Of a stretch of DNA of 30,315 nucleotides, positions 8,701 to 17,565 are shown one piece after another. Source of the DNA: Treponema sp. (lineage in GTDB: Bacteria; Spirochaetota; Spirochaetia; Treponematales; Breznakiellaceae). Each line of letters starts with the position of its first letter. Position 1 is the stretch's first letter. Under the pieces are notes generated by a model. It was given only the letters and a program-made list of their open reading frames with translations. It was not told the origin of the DNA and did no database searches. The stretch is taken from the NCBI GenBank assembly GCA_031254385.1, contig JAIRUO010000073.1:1-30315 (forward strand). Direction: 5' to 3'. The translations under genes and the position numbers were made by a program.

Positions 8701-11468
8701 AATTTATATGCGGTTATCATTCCTTCGATAGTTTCAATTTCTGCTATATATGAATCAAGAAAGAAATCGGTAAGAGAAATAAAATTGGAAGATATAAAAA
8801 AACTGCCCAATGACATGAAATAATCAACATATTCATTTTTTAAAGCAGCTTTATTAAGTTCTGAATTTATTTCGGAGACATTTTTGTTCTGTTCAATAAT
8901 TATTAAAATGGTTTCCAGTGCTTTTTCTGCCTCAGACTCATCAAAGAAGCAGAAACCAGATAATAATATAGCATTTTCTCCGGCTAATTCTCCATAAAGA
9001 TAATGCCTTATAGCCTGTAGCTCTAATTCAATCTGCGCCTTTAACAGATTCAAGCTGGCATTTTCCAGATCTGCATATAATTTTGTTTCGCTAAACGACT
9101 CAATTTCAGGAGAAATAATATATTCCAGTGCTAAAATACGGTTTTGTTCTTCCCTAATTGCAAAATTTTTTGCACTAAAGCTTAGAGCTTTTATCATGGT
9201 ATCGTATTTTTGGCCTATATGTAGTTTTTTTTCTTCATCGTCTGTTGTAGATAGTATATATTCTTTTTCATCTAATAATTTTTCAATGACCTTGTAGAAA
9301 ACATTATCTTTAGAAATTCCAAATTCATCAGCATTATTTGGAAGTATATCATTCGTGCTGAATACTTTTATATTATTGGCAATCATTGATAATTCAGCCA
9401 GAGATTTATCAAAATATAATCCGCCTATAACCAATTCTTTAAGTAATTCCATCTTATATCCAGCTTCGTTAATCGAACCTATTTGATAAACTTTCTCCAG
9501 ATACCGCATCATAATGGAATCAGGACCTGTATCATCAAGAATATTTGATATTTTCATTAGCTCAACAGAACGAATGTCAATTTCGTCCAAGTAATAGTTT
9601 TCCTTATAGATATTAATTACCGCAATAAGGCCAGTATATGATCGATTCAATTCTTCTAAAGTAGCTTCTGCCATCTGAATTTTATAAGTAGCTTCTCTCA
9701 TTCTTTCCTGAATCTGTAAACTATCTGCTCCCAAGATTTTTAATGAATCCATACAGCTTTGATAATAATAAAGAGCATTATCGTACTCTGCTTTAGCTTT
9801 TTCCCATGCGACTATTCCTTCACTCTCTGTAATTCTTCCTGAAGTTAAATCTTCTGCGTAATTTAAAACTGCTTGCGCAATGACAACACGTTTGTTCCAA
9901 TATCCCGCAACTGCTTGTGAGCGGAGTAGCTCTGCCTGATATCCATCAAGGAAGAAATCCTCACTTGAGACGCCTTGGGTAAGAACATCATATAATAAAC
10001 CGCTTCCCATTACCATACTAAATTCATTTTCTAGAAAACTCTTGGCTTCTAGGGCTTTTGCATAATATGAATTATAAAGAAAGGTCCAGTTTTCAATCTC
10101 ATTCATAATAATATTTATATTGCTAGTGTTGCTATTTGATTCTTTTGAAAGTCTGTCCTGCCAGAATTTAAGATTATTTTGTGCTTCCGAAACAACAGAA
10201 GATGCCGTTATATACATATCCGCCCATGCTCTGGCTTTTTCCACGGCAGATTCAGTTCTAACCCTACTGTCTTTGGCAAATTCCGCCTTTGCTTCAAGGA
10301 TTGTTTTCTCCAATATGGCTGAAGCATCCTTAAACAATAACTCCCCGGACGTAAAAAGATTTTTTGCTTTATATTCCCATTCATGCCTAGCTTCATCAAA
10401 CTGAATAAAAGCATTGTTCCAGGCATTTTCCGCCTCGTTATAATAAAAAATCGCGTTCTGTTCCCATTCAAGCCGACGTATAAAAAATCGTTCTTCAGCT
10501 TCTTCCCAAGCGCGTAGTCCCCTTTCAAATTGCTCACGATATTGCGCAAGCCATTCAGTACCTGCAAGGGCTAAATCTCCGTTCCCTGCTTCTGCGGCCT
10601 CTATTTTTGCTTCCAGAATGGCAATCCCCTCATTAGTAACGCGGAGAGCCTCTTCAATTAAACTCGATCCTATGGAAGAAGCCGCACCATCCTCGCTTTT
10701 CTTTCGTAGGCTGTATACATCGCCTAATCTACGTGCCGTAAATAATCTCTGCTCCCTAGCAATAAGGTCAGCAAGTTCATGCTGTATAGATTGAACTGCG
10801 GTTTTAGATAGATCTGTTAATTTTTTACCAAAATCACCACGCCTACTTTCATCAATATAAACAAGTAGTTCGGGAAAAAATTCTGTCAAATGCAATTCAT
10901 ATTTTTGGATTTCATTTTGGGAAGAACTCTCGATCTGCTTTCGCCACTGGAAAAGATCCCGTTCAAAATTGTATGAATCATCTGTGGGTCTTATAATTAA
11001 CGGATCGCCTGTGTTTTCATCAAAGAGAATATTACCCTCTTCATCCGTCTTGTACAGGTATAACAAGTCGGCCCTTTCACGTTCTTTGAGGGTTTCAATA
11101 ATCAAGATTTCAGAGCCCGCGCCAAAAAATCTTTTTAAGAGCCATTGGGTAAATCGATTTTCAAGTTCTCTTTCGCTCCATTCATAAAACTCTGCTGACA
11201 AAGATTCCATAAGCGCATTATCACGGTATAATTCTGGAATCATCTCTTCCCAAAGTATTCTGGCAGATTCTATTCCACGACGTGCCTCTTCTATCCACCT
11301 CTGGGGAGTTATTTCCCTATCAGCCCGATCAAAACGGTTATTGAGAATCCCCGAATCAAAACTAAAAGAGGCGGAATTCCATGAACCAGAGCTACTTTGC
11401 GAAAAAATATTCTGAATCAATACAAATGCAAAGAAAAGGCAGAAAAATTTGAAAGAGATGCGGAACAT
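2709..11468 (-). CDS. Giant secreted coiled-coil protein ending in an NlpC/P60 domain (2919 aa)
   Basis: The protein has a signal peptide (about 1-23, ending NIFSQ) and is exported. Residues about 25-2000 are almost entirely charged, aromatic-spaced helix; Trp-rich helical blocks lie at about 305-400 and 1785-1880. Residues about 2190-2290 are Gly/Ala/Ile-rich and hydrophobic, like the linker before toxin tips in polymorphic-toxin proteins. A motif AHEAYRNG (His2527) follows. The last 140 residues form an NlpC/P60 domain: YVWGG, DCSG with Cys2801, YHHVTIYLGNG with His2855, and Asn2867 in ELNPYG as the likely third catalytic residue. NlpC/P60 enzymes usually cut peptidoglycan peptides. Shine-Dalgarno GGAG lies 7 nt before the ATG. 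The gene starts 44 nt after the second permease gene. Its architecture recalls the very long Leptospira proteins called TIGR04388, but I could not verify this. Substrate and location (periplasm or surface) are inferred. Confidence 0.9.
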   Translation of the reverse strand: MFRISFKFFCLFFAFVLIQNIFSQSSSGSWNSASFSFDSGILNNRFDRADREITPQRWIEEARRGIESARILWEEMIPELYRDNALMESLSAEFYEWSERELENRFTQWLLKRFFGAGSEILIIETLKERERADLLYLYKTDEEGNILFDENTGDPLIIRPTDDSYNFERDLFQWRKQIESSSQNEIQKYELHLTEFFPELLVYIDESRRGDFGKKLTDLSKTAVQSIQHELADLIAREQRLFTARRLGDVYSLRKKSEDGAASSIGSSLIEEALRVTNEGIAILEAKIEAAEAGNGDLALAGTEWLAQYREQFERGLRAWEEAEERFFIRRLEWEQNAIFYYNEAENAWNNAFIQFDEARHEWEYKAKNLFTSGELLFKDASAILEKTILEAKAEFAKDSRVRTESAVEKARAWADMYITASSVVSEAQNNLKFWQDRLSKESNSNTSNINIIMNEIENWTFLYNSYYAKALEAKSFLENEFSMVMGSGLLYDVLTQGVSSEDFFLDGYQAELLRSQAVAGYWNKRVVIAQAVLNYAEDLTSGRITESEGIVAWEKAKAEYDNALYYYQSCMDSLKILGADSLQIQERMREATYKIQMAEATLEELNRSYTGLIAVINIYKENYYLDEIDIRSVELMKISNILDDTGPDSIMMRYLEKVYQIGSINEAGYKMELLKELVIGGLYFDKSLAELSMIANNIKVFSTNDILPNNADEFGISKDNVFYKVIEKLLDEKEYILSTTDDEEKKLHIGQKYDTMIKALSFSAKNFAIREEQNRILALEYIISPEIESFSETKLYADLENASLNLLKAQIELELQAIRHYLYGELAGENAILLSGFCFFDESEAEKALETILIIIEQNKNVSEINSELNKAALKNEYVDYFMSLGSFFISSNFISLTDFFLDSYIAEIETIEGMITAYKFAELINPVITNSIKDQKLQILFKNYNELGIYHRGLLPKDINSFIDKLILNSNDPIFSAAQFLFLIDDVLICLPEWINYEAMTWIESFIEMFSFKISGITTINNETELLDKLMQIEKDYLFLINHDNYQIDKSLILKLERELFILNYELTIINKIKNTDFNPKNNEMLQNLIIRKTALINSAYEKCCEDDIFFTAYFYNTVKNYISAPFSEWIENYYINDLFIYLNELEILANEFNYYEYIENTLFNEIDGLKKNFELLIREDGSFELEIERISDEIEVQKKNIEILTDEFFKTAENFSIYAKNYDIQYAEIKRAYSLTEETRFNYEIQDAIKRWASTAYLGIQDTLHDLHESQEKLKRAELVLEFLKELYKIDIQDRPFVNEEYNTSYMEYFQSYSDLHVSIKAVELLNKTLYEEMQNNKNLYEEYQRQLKQLGGDLYSDYFNQENILVQTLIKFIKIENDRLVFEKNPNNSIPLQVEIELENMNNFFSFPDLSEYDTQTASGFELALIDLNKRLKSYNFNFDKYVQWGMARDYLLAQILINFDEKTIILFGIENLPLNSENNKNAWNGLSEQEKLDLEFFAILSLFKSNNDYFNRMSEYVSLTQSYEDAKIEFERLSKKANIPVIGLFWTNAFKKAQRIYLDLWISYVYFTNSVTESYRNFNSNSNLLELNFEKFNESSELLLSLYGGGKECGLSWNDINDALVKLGFSDTEIKKIESFWLEASVNNDLTSLNIPQALDFILEIRKMIVKERESQFENIWNKISNEYLFVEAEYLRQYDFYLSGNISIDEIKISALNAFGNQNVSIKTHLNNIEQLSLINMELFSGNEAGFKRVHNELLYNYVQLINRATVDRYDAELQAREAEWDIQRNDLEEKYLSWLDASVKIFEKGNEDWKNNSIKLADAYSLWLRTFENEYYQTSEAWTSAYLEGLKDKEIWVEKATRAAEDMSSYAMLILLGNDGESMARAMDTRDPIYIKDYDGSLKAQKTLDDLIASAGIYKLDEIFSSLNSIAGTINTTLRGGLRIGNTHNYGLIQVEASRLAKTAKDDVSAREIVRIAVNLRDIADQAIKAFSENVDRANMNIRKQMDDLFIIKGSWRRYGLDYHKDVLVHSTFFNSIITDSAFVQGYRDFVLESVHINTDLSEDRIKYLDSIAVQFLMESIMLEISEMSNQIFGLGVSDGNSLSTGEFNIHVGNGPDINEKPNIDEGRPGIFNHYGDGELGILLTEYYYWYFLEQRGLALLAMPAWDKPLWDSRGSWFNAPSLRSTVSIGVQVIAAIATGGTAMPLVSTLLNIGTDLIFGIADVAGGYKSWSEAGVEFGKSVLTNAISYKAGTLANGLTNNLTNLASSGAITQFTADIGNVFITGVKDITVGTINSAISAISYSDSKGWGWSSESFSAGVISSLKGSLISATGALTSSILNIDLEGSDKEYKSNANKLHNLLGGLVGQGVNYAMGGDFTLNLFNLDIFNTSKTNYNMGLLELHFGRNGVGMQLGTGGVDTSFMSLSSAIKGLEMWKVNLRLYASDTEASRLYKSQLRTLYCGNEILRKQYEDVLAGETVYRENRDEIHTRSEYDESTGIKTVYLGSQALEDGSRFGLNVYFAHEAYRNGIIESDEIQEIKTRNAVYGHNQTALDLVNTYGILSLDFIMGAEAIIYDKYLKTGNNEYMEGILGFYDSTDEFWKLVNNKYDKWGWDNDKSPDFDIRDLINTLSLECDTAVRYQLHLLSTLSELEDGKEKGIISAERMTPYVAALLGNAIISQSMQNGVFEYRSLDSLSIEARNSLIADTMSKMSINAMNMTGVYNQIIPMILGKGSGDNEYDYLVPIISESGSVFYSPMDRESFLNYYDRILVEAAMKQLGKNYVWGGKDPEKDGGLDCSGYIRWAQIQVYGQAIAIRNAHDQRMHPNLTIEGNEGYGSLNYYTDDNGNKYHHVTIYLGNGYELNPYGGEKNDINNPGRIRFMELPQLKSHQTVDNRRTNWHYLFFTGNNGQLTNYF

Positions 11469-11512
11469 ATTAGTCTCCGAAAAATAGCATTGTCTTGCTT
11501 ATGCAAAACTTC

Positions 11513-14509
11513 TTACCCAAGCCGATGTTTCTTAAGAATAATTATTAATGAAGGAATCAAAACAAGCGAACATAAGAGCGAAGCAGCAACACCAAAAATA
11601 GTAACAAGAGAAAAACTCCTTAGCATACTGTTTCCCCCTTCAACAAGAAAAAGGAAAGGCAGTGCGGCAGAAATAGTTGTGACCCCTGTTGACAGGAGAA
11701 CTGGCAAACAGCGTCTTAATACGGTGTAATAATAACTGGGGCTCCCATTGCCCCGATAATTCGCACGCCAGAATTCACCGCAAACAATAATGGAAGCTGT
11801 TACCGTCATACCACTCACCGCTACGAGTGAACAGGCTATGGCGGAATTCATTGGAGTTCCCGAAAGAACTATTAATACTACAGGAAGGGCCAGAGAAACA
11901 GGAACTGCCGATAAAACCAAAAGAGGAAATCTAAAAGATTCGTTTAATGCTGCTATAACCATATAACAAAAAAGTAGAGCAAGTATAAAACGGAAGCTAG
12001 TTCCGGAAAGAGCCTCAGCCTGGCGTATCGCTTCCGGATCAAATTCAATTACATAACCGGGAGGTAGTTCCATTTTTTCCAGAGCAGCAGCAGTTTGTTC
12101 CCTGACACGCCTGGGATCGATTATCTGAGTTCTGACAGAAAATGAAGCTACCCTGCGTCGGTCTTCTCTGCGTATAACTGAAGCTTCGCTGCCTCTTATG
12201 CTGCTGCTTAAAGAATCAAAACGTATCACATCTGTTCCGTTATTATTGTATGCCAGCAAGGGAAGACTCATAAAATCTTCGATTGAAGGCATATATTCAA
12301 AAGGCAAATCATCATTAAAACCAGAAACTCTGAGCCTGACATCAGTTTCACCTTGCTCATCAATACGCTTATATATGACTGGCCCATGAATACTGCGCCT
12401 TATCATATCCGCGGCTGCAGTGAATGATATTTTGCTTTCTGCATAGCGTTCCCGCTGAGGGACTAACGTAAGTCTGGGATTCCCGTCTTTGAAATTCAAA
12501 ATAACTTCATGCACTAATGGAACTATGCTACAGAGCCCTGCGGCCTTTTCTACAAGTTCCCTGCACAGAGCATCATCCTCGCCGTAGATTTTTATCTCCC
12601 AAATACGATCTTCTTGTGTGGCCTCTGGTATATAAATAAAACCTCTGGGAATGCTTAAAGAACGTATAAGCGTTCTGACTTGGCTACTTTTTAATTTTCG
12701 CGGATCAAAGTTTACAAGAACCTGTGCTGAGCCAAGACGGGCCGAAGTCTGGACCGCCGTGATCCCATCATGATCTTTTAACGCGGTGGCCCAAGATGCA
12801 AGACGTATATCCCCTTCTTCTTTTCGGAACCCACCTTCAAATTCAACCCTGGCATATACCGAATCTTCTGCTTCCAGGTACGCAATATCTGTACCCGCAT
12901 TGACAAGCATTACCAAAGCCACAATTGTAATTAAAATAGCCAATCCCGGAACCAGCAGGGGCTTTTTATAACAAGAGCGTACTGTCTTGGCAAGCAGTCG
13001 GTTTATCAAGCGCGTGATCCTGCTAATAAATAAAATCTTTTTATCTACGCCAGAAAAACTTAAATGTTTATTTGCACGAATAAACAACGGTGGTAAAATT
13101 GCTATAGAAATAACCATAGAAACAAGAGTAACCGCCCCCAGTGCCCATGCAATGCTGCCTAGTTCATCGGCTTGAGAAAATGAGGCCAGTGGGAATAAAG
13201 CGGCAATAGTTGTGGCCGCGGCAGAAATAAGAGGAATAGAAATAAGCGCCAGGGTCTTTCTCCCATTCCAGAAATCTAGTATTCCCGCGAATCCGTGCGC
13301 GGATATAAGCACCGCATCTGCTGCCGCACCTATGCCAATTGAAAGGCCAGCTAAGAGTTTTCTGTCTAAAGGAAAACCTAAACGCGAAAGAAACGCTGCT
13401 GAAATAATTGAAATAAGCGGAATTGATGCGGCACAAATCAGGCCGGGAAAAAAGCTACTGCCTTTTTTCCTAATTAAAATAAACGCTGTCAAAGCAACCA
13501 GTACGGAAGATGCCAGTGCAGCAAATAATACAGATCGAAATGTCGAAGTTTCTTCTGCGCCTCTATCCAATAAAATTTTGAATTCAAAATCATGAATCGC
13601 CAAACTGTCCATCTTTTGCTTGATTCTTCGTGAAAGAGCACTCAGATTAGTTCCAGAGGATGCGGTTATTGAAATGATCGCCGTCTTTTTCCCATCCAGC
13701 CTTGAGATGGTATCGCTCTCTCTTTCTGCTTCAATAATACGGGCTATATCCCTAAGCCTGATTGCCCCGCCATTAATAGGTATTAAGGCTTCTCCTAACG
13801 AATCAATATCTGTGTAACGATTGTCAACCGTAACCGGTATTAGCTCCCTGTCGGATCGTATGACTCCGCCAGAAAAAAAGCCGTCGTTCATTTGCAGACT
13901 TGATGCTAAGTGATAAGGACTAATGCCCAAAGCCGCAATTTTTTCCGGATCAGGCGCGATAATTATTTCTAGAATTCCTGCGCCTGATATTTCAACCTCC
14001 GCAATTCTTTCAATGCTCTCCAAAACAGGTTTTATGATGCGGTCAGGAAAATCGCTTGATGGAAAATCCCACAACGCGCCCATCCATACAGGTATACCGC
14101 TTTCATTGGACGAACTTAATTCTGGCCGCTGTGCGGAAGGAGGCAAGGTTTCGTAGACCCTTTGGGCAGCTTCCCTTACTGCATCATAGCCACGCTGGCT
14201 TTTCATATCCTGCCGAAAACGTATGTAACAGCGGACTCGGCCATTCTCGCTAAAGGTAATAATGTTATTGATTCCAGGAATAAGCGAAAGCGCGTCTTCA
14301 AGCGGAATGGCTACGCTTCGTTCCATCTCTCTAGCATCCATGCCGTAGTGTCTCTGGGTAATCATATACTCCTGATCACCTGATTCTTTTCGGGCTGTTT
14401 CTCCACTGGCAAGAATAAACAATGATAATATAATTATTGCACCGAATATGCAGAGAGAAGCTGCGGGACGGTTTAGCCATGTACGCTTAAGTTTTTTATA
14501 TTCTGCCAT
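11513..14509 (-). CDS. RND efflux permease, second subunit (degenerate proton relay)
   Basis: An inner-membrane RND transporter of 998 residues, slightly short for the family (about 1010-1050). TM1 lies at about 17-36, followed by the periplasmic porter domain (for example MERSVAIPLEDAL and the VEISGAGI region), TM segments 2-6 at about 325-510, a second porter half, and TM segments 8-12 at about 835-995. In TM4 the motif GIGAAADAVLIS keeps one Asp (Asp398) of the usual pair. In TM10 the motif SGMTVTASIIV has Thr904 where AcrB has Lys940. Most of the proton-relay set is therefore missing. The ATG begins one base after the stop of the first permease, with AGGAGAG about 10 nt upstream, so the two are translationally coupled. 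It probably forms a heteromer with its neighbour, as MdtB and MdtC do; the substrate is unknown. Confidence 0.92.
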   Translation of the reverse strand: MAEYKKLKRTWLNRPAASLCIFGAIIILSLFILASGETARKESGDQEYMITQRHYGMDAREMERSVAIPLEDALSLIPGINNIITFSENGRVRCYIRFRQDMKSQRGYDAVREAAQRVYETLPPSAQRPELSSSNESGIPVWMGALWDFPSSDFPDRIIKPVLESIERIAEVEISGAGILEIIIAPDPEKIAALGISPYHLASSLQMNDGFFSGGVIRSDRELIPVTVDNRYTDIDSLGEALIPINGGAIRLRDIARIIEAERESDTISRLDGKKTAIISITASSGTNLSALSRRIKQKMDSLAIHDFEFKILLDRGAEETSTFRSVLFAALASSVLVALTAFILIRKKGSSFFPGLICAASIPLISIISAAFLSRLGFPLDRKLLAGLSIGIGAAADAVLISAHGFAGILDFWNGRKTLALISIPLISAAATTIAALFPLASFSQADELGSIAWALGAVTLVSMVISIAILPPLFIRANKHLSFSGVDKKILFISRITRLINRLLAKTVRSCYKKPLLVPGLAILITIVALVMLVNAGTDIAYLEAEDSVYARVEFEGGFRKEEGDIRLASWATALKDHDGITAVQTSARLGSAQVLVNFDPRKLKSSQVRTLIRSLSIPRGFIYIPEATQEDRIWEIKIYGEDDALCRELVEKAAGLCSIVPLVHEVILNFKDGNPRLTLVPQRERYAESKISFTAAADMIRRSIHGPVIYKRIDEQGETDVRLRVSGFNDDLPFEYMPSIEDFMSLPLLAYNNNGTDVIRFDSLSSSIRGSEASVIRREDRRRVASFSVRTQIIDPRRVREQTAAALEKMELPPGYVIEFDPEAIRQAEALSGTSFRFILALLFCYMVIAALNESFRFPLLVLSAVPVSLALPVVLIVLSGTPMNSAIACSLVAVSGMTVTASIIVCGEFWRANYRGNGSPSYYYTVLRRCLPVLLSTGVTTISAALPFLFLVEGGNSMLRSFSLVTIFGVAASLLCSLVLIPSLIIILKKHRLG

Positions 14510-14510
14510 T

Positions 14511-17500
14511 TTATTCGGCTCTCCTTGATTTAAGAAGAATAATAAAGACAGGCGGCAAAGCGAAAATTGTAAGCAAAGTTGATATTGTCAGTCCGCCGAG
14601 CATTGCCAGAGCCATTGATCTTTGTGAAGGGCCAGGAGACAACAATAATGGAATTAATCCAAAAACTGTTGTCAGAGCGCTAATCAACACAGGCCGGAAA
14701 CGCTCAAGAGATCCTTTGTATACTGCCAAAGCAGGCTTAAATCCTTTTCCTATATTTTCGAGGCTAGCCTCGTATAATATGATTCCGTTATTCACAGCCA
14801 GTCCAAAAAGTACGATCAACCCAAGAACAGAACCTGAATCAAGTCCCATTCCGAAAAATGACAGCAAAGGCCCTGCTCCGGCCAAACCAAAAGGTATACT
14901 CAGCATAATGATCAATGGAAGCTTAAATGATTCAAATTGAGCGGCCATTGTCAAATAGAGAAGTACAATTACTAATACTAAAGTGCCGATTAGGATCAAG
15001 CGGTATCTGGAAAAAACAGATTCATCAGTTCTTATGTAAGTTCCGACATTTTTATTCAGAAAACTGCTTAACTCTTTTTCTTTTCCCGGTACTGGGATAA
15101 GATCAAGATATACTGCATCGGATCTATCCTGTCGGATAAGCGCTGCTTTAGTTTCTCTTCGCTCTACTTTTCCCAGAGAACTCAAAAAGATCGGGCTTAG
15201 ATTCCTATCCTGATTTGCTGTAAAGACCAATGGCAGCGTTTCAAGGTACTGAGTATTAAGAGGAATGTTTCCCATAACCCTTATGTCCATAGGACGGCCG
15301 TCAATTTCCATTGTTCCTGCGACTATACCTTCTGTAACCGTATAAACAGCATCCGCTAATTTTGCTGCAGAGATCCCCAAAATGGCAGCGGCCTGGCGAT
15401 CCGGTATGAGCCTTAATTCGGGCCTCGTTCCTGAGGGCCTAATGCTAATGCCGTCAAGAAGCTGGCCTAAAGCTGCTCTTACGGCCTTGGCTGTTTTTTC
15501 AGAATTGGATTCGACCTCATTAAGCTCTCCCTTAATCAATAAGGTAAAAGATGATGACAATCCCAATAGCTTGGTTGTTTTATCTAAAGGGTATCCTGTA
15601 TAAAGCTGAACACCTGGATAATCATATTGGGAGAGAATATCTTGTATCTCTTTCCGTACTGTTTCTCTTTTAATTCCTTTATCCAAAAAACAACGGAAAA
15701 GCAGGCGTTCCCTTCGGTAATCAGGATCTGTTCTTGGATTAAGATCCTCATCCTCAGTGCCGATACTTCCATAGAAACTAGATATATTTTTTATGCCAGA
15801 CAAGAATGTGGAAAATCTTATTCCTTCGGCACTAATAATCTCTGGTTTAGTCCCTGAAGGAAAATCTATAATAATTTCAATCTCCCGTACTTCTTCGAAA
15901 ACAAAAAATTGAGCAGGACGACCAACAAGCAATAGAATACCAATCATACTAAAGACAAAAGCACCGGCGATTAACGGAATGGGACGGCGTAGGGTTGTTA
16001 ATAGAAGGGGACTGTAAAATCTTTCAAAAGAATTACTTACAGAATCAGAATTCTGGCGGTATGAGCTTTGAACAGCTTTCTTTCTGGAAGAAAAGAGATA
16101 CAATGCAGGAAGAAAGAACTGCGCGTAAATCCACCCCATTACTACCGAGGCAATTAAAGAAAGTGAAAGATCGCCAAAAAGTACACCCAAAGGGCCAGGC
16201 AAAAAAACTATGGGCAAGAAAACTACAATTGTAGTAATTGTGCCGGCAAAACTTGAAGCGGAAACAGAAGATGTTAAAGACCCAAGCGATAACGGCACGA
16301 GTTTTTCTCCAGCACTTAATCTGCGGTAAAAAAGATCAAGCACAATTACAGAAGCGTCTGACACAAGCCCTATGCCCATTGCAAGCCCGGCAAGGCTCAT
16401 TGAATTTAGAGAGCGGCCACAGAGTTTTAGAAGAATCACTGCCGCAGCAGCGGAGACAGGAATAGCTAGAGCAGCAAAAAAACTTGAACGGAAATTCCTT
16501 ATAAAGAAAGCAAGGATAAAAGCAACTGCTATTGCAGCTATGATAGCGGAGATCGCCAAATTTTTAATACTGTCAAGAATGGAATCAGAAGAATCCCATA
16601 CAATGGAAAGTTCTATATCTCTGGAAAAATCTGCCGCGCTTTGTGTCAAGACTTTCTTTATTTCCCGTGACAATTTTACCGGATCGGCTCCGGGACGTCG
16701 GTAAATCTCCAGAGCAGTTTGTTCTTTATCTTGATAAAGAAAAAAACTTTTCTGTGTAGCTGTCTCGCTGATAATAATCCCGTAATCTGCAAGAACCAGA
16801 GGGCTGTCCGCAGTTGGGAGTATTAGCGCAGATAATTCTTCCATTGATTGGGGCCGTCCCTGACTGACCACTGTTAGTTCAAGGTCCCCTTCTCTGGCGT
16901 TTCCCGCAGGAATGTCCGCGATCTCTGGCGCAATTAAATAGGCAAAATCGTAACCGTTATATCCCCTGGAGACAATGCGTTCAGGGTTCAGCTTAATACG
17001 CGCCTCTTGTGTCTCACCGCCTCGAAGTATAACTGCCCCTACTCCATCGAGTCTTCTGAGCCGGGCTTTCATCTCATATTCCGCGATATTTCTTGCAAAA
17101 CTATTGTCGCCGTTCACGGATCGGATAGCCAAAATTATATGTGGCTCATCAGCAGTATTACCAGATATTACCGATGGTTTATTTACGCCCTGCGGAAGGC
17201 CGGGGTAAACACGATCTACTGCTTCCCTGACTAAAGCCGCAGCATAAGAGGGATCAGTTCCCCAGCGGAAACTAAGGTTAATAAGAGAAACGCCGTCCCG
17301 TGAAACGCTCCTAATCCCTTCAAGCCCTTTTACAGGAGACATGGCATCTTCCATGGGAATGGTGACAGCGCTGCGAATATCAGTCGCGTTCATTCCAGGG
17401 TATAATGTTTCTATCGTAACTTGCGGAAGAAGAATTTCCGGTAGCTTATCCAAAGGCATCAAGAAAAAAGAAAGAAAGCCCCCCATAAAAATGGCAGCCA

Positions 17501-17555
17501 TGATCATGATAACCATCACCGGACGGCGTATGCAAAAACAAATTAAATTCTTCAT
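14511..17555 (-). CDS. RND efflux permease, first subunit
   Basis: A 1014-residue RND inner-membrane transporter, full length for the hydrophobe/drug-efflux type. I chose the ATG at 17555 because GAGGAG precedes it and the product then begins MKNLICFCIRRPVMVIMI, the normal TM1 start. An upstream ATG at 17654 would add 33 unlikely residues and overlap the previous gene by 89 nt. Porter motifs include IPMEDAMSPVKGLEGI. TM4 reads GIGLVSDASVIVLDL with Asp400 as the only acidic residue of the usual pair. TM10 reads FGLAVNNGIILYE, with Asn922 at the position of AcrB Lys940; an Asn-Asn form is common in non-proteobacterial pumps. It would draw substrate from the periplasm and pass it to the adaptor and TolC-like channel encoded upstream. 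The gap from the previous gene is only 10 nt. Confidence 0.95.
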   Translation of the reverse strand: MKNLICFCIRRPVMVIMIMAAIFMGGFLSFFLMPLDKLPEILLPQVTIETLYPGMNATDIRSAVTIPMEDAMSPVKGLEGIRSVSRDGVSLINLSFRWGTDPSYAAALVREAVDRVYPGLPQGVNKPSVISGNTADEPHIILAIRSVNGDNSFARNIAEYEMKARLRRLDGVGAVILRGGETQEARIKLNPERIVSRGYNGYDFAYLIAPEIADIPAGNAREGDLELTVVSQGRPQSMEELSALILPTADSPLVLADYGIIISETATQKSFFLYQDKEQTALEIYRRPGADPVKLSREIKKVLTQSAADFSRDIELSIVWDSSDSILDSIKNLAISAIIAAIAVAFILAFFIRNFRSSFFAALAIPVSAAAAVILLKLCGRSLNSMSLAGLAMGIGLVSDASVIVLDLFYRRLSAGEKLVPLSLGSLTSSVSASSFAGTITTIVVFLPIVFLPGPLGVLFGDLSLSLIASVVMGWIYAQFFLPALYLFSSRKKAVQSSYRQNSDSVSNSFERFYSPLLLTTLRRPIPLIAGAFVFSMIGILLLVGRPAQFFVFEEVREIEIIIDFPSGTKPEIISAEGIRFSTFLSGIKNISSFYGSIGTEDEDLNPRTDPDYRRERLLFRCFLDKGIKRETVRKEIQDILSQYDYPGVQLYTGYPLDKTTKLLGLSSSFTLLIKGELNEVESNSEKTAKAVRAALGQLLDGISIRPSGTRPELRLIPDRQAAAILGISAAKLADAVYTVTEGIVAGTMEIDGRPMDIRVMGNIPLNTQYLETLPLVFTANQDRNLSPIFLSSLGKVERRETKAALIRQDRSDAVYLDLIPVPGKEKELSSFLNKNVGTYIRTDESVFSRYRLILIGTLVLVIVLLYLTMAAQFESFKLPLIIMLSIPFGLAGAGPLLSFFGMGLDSGSVLGLIVLFGLAVNNGIILYEASLENIGKGFKPALAVYKGSLERFRPVLISALTTVFGLIPLLLSPGPSQRSMALAMLGGLTISTLLTIFALPPVFIILLKSRRAE

Positions 17556-17565
17556 CCGAGCTCCT

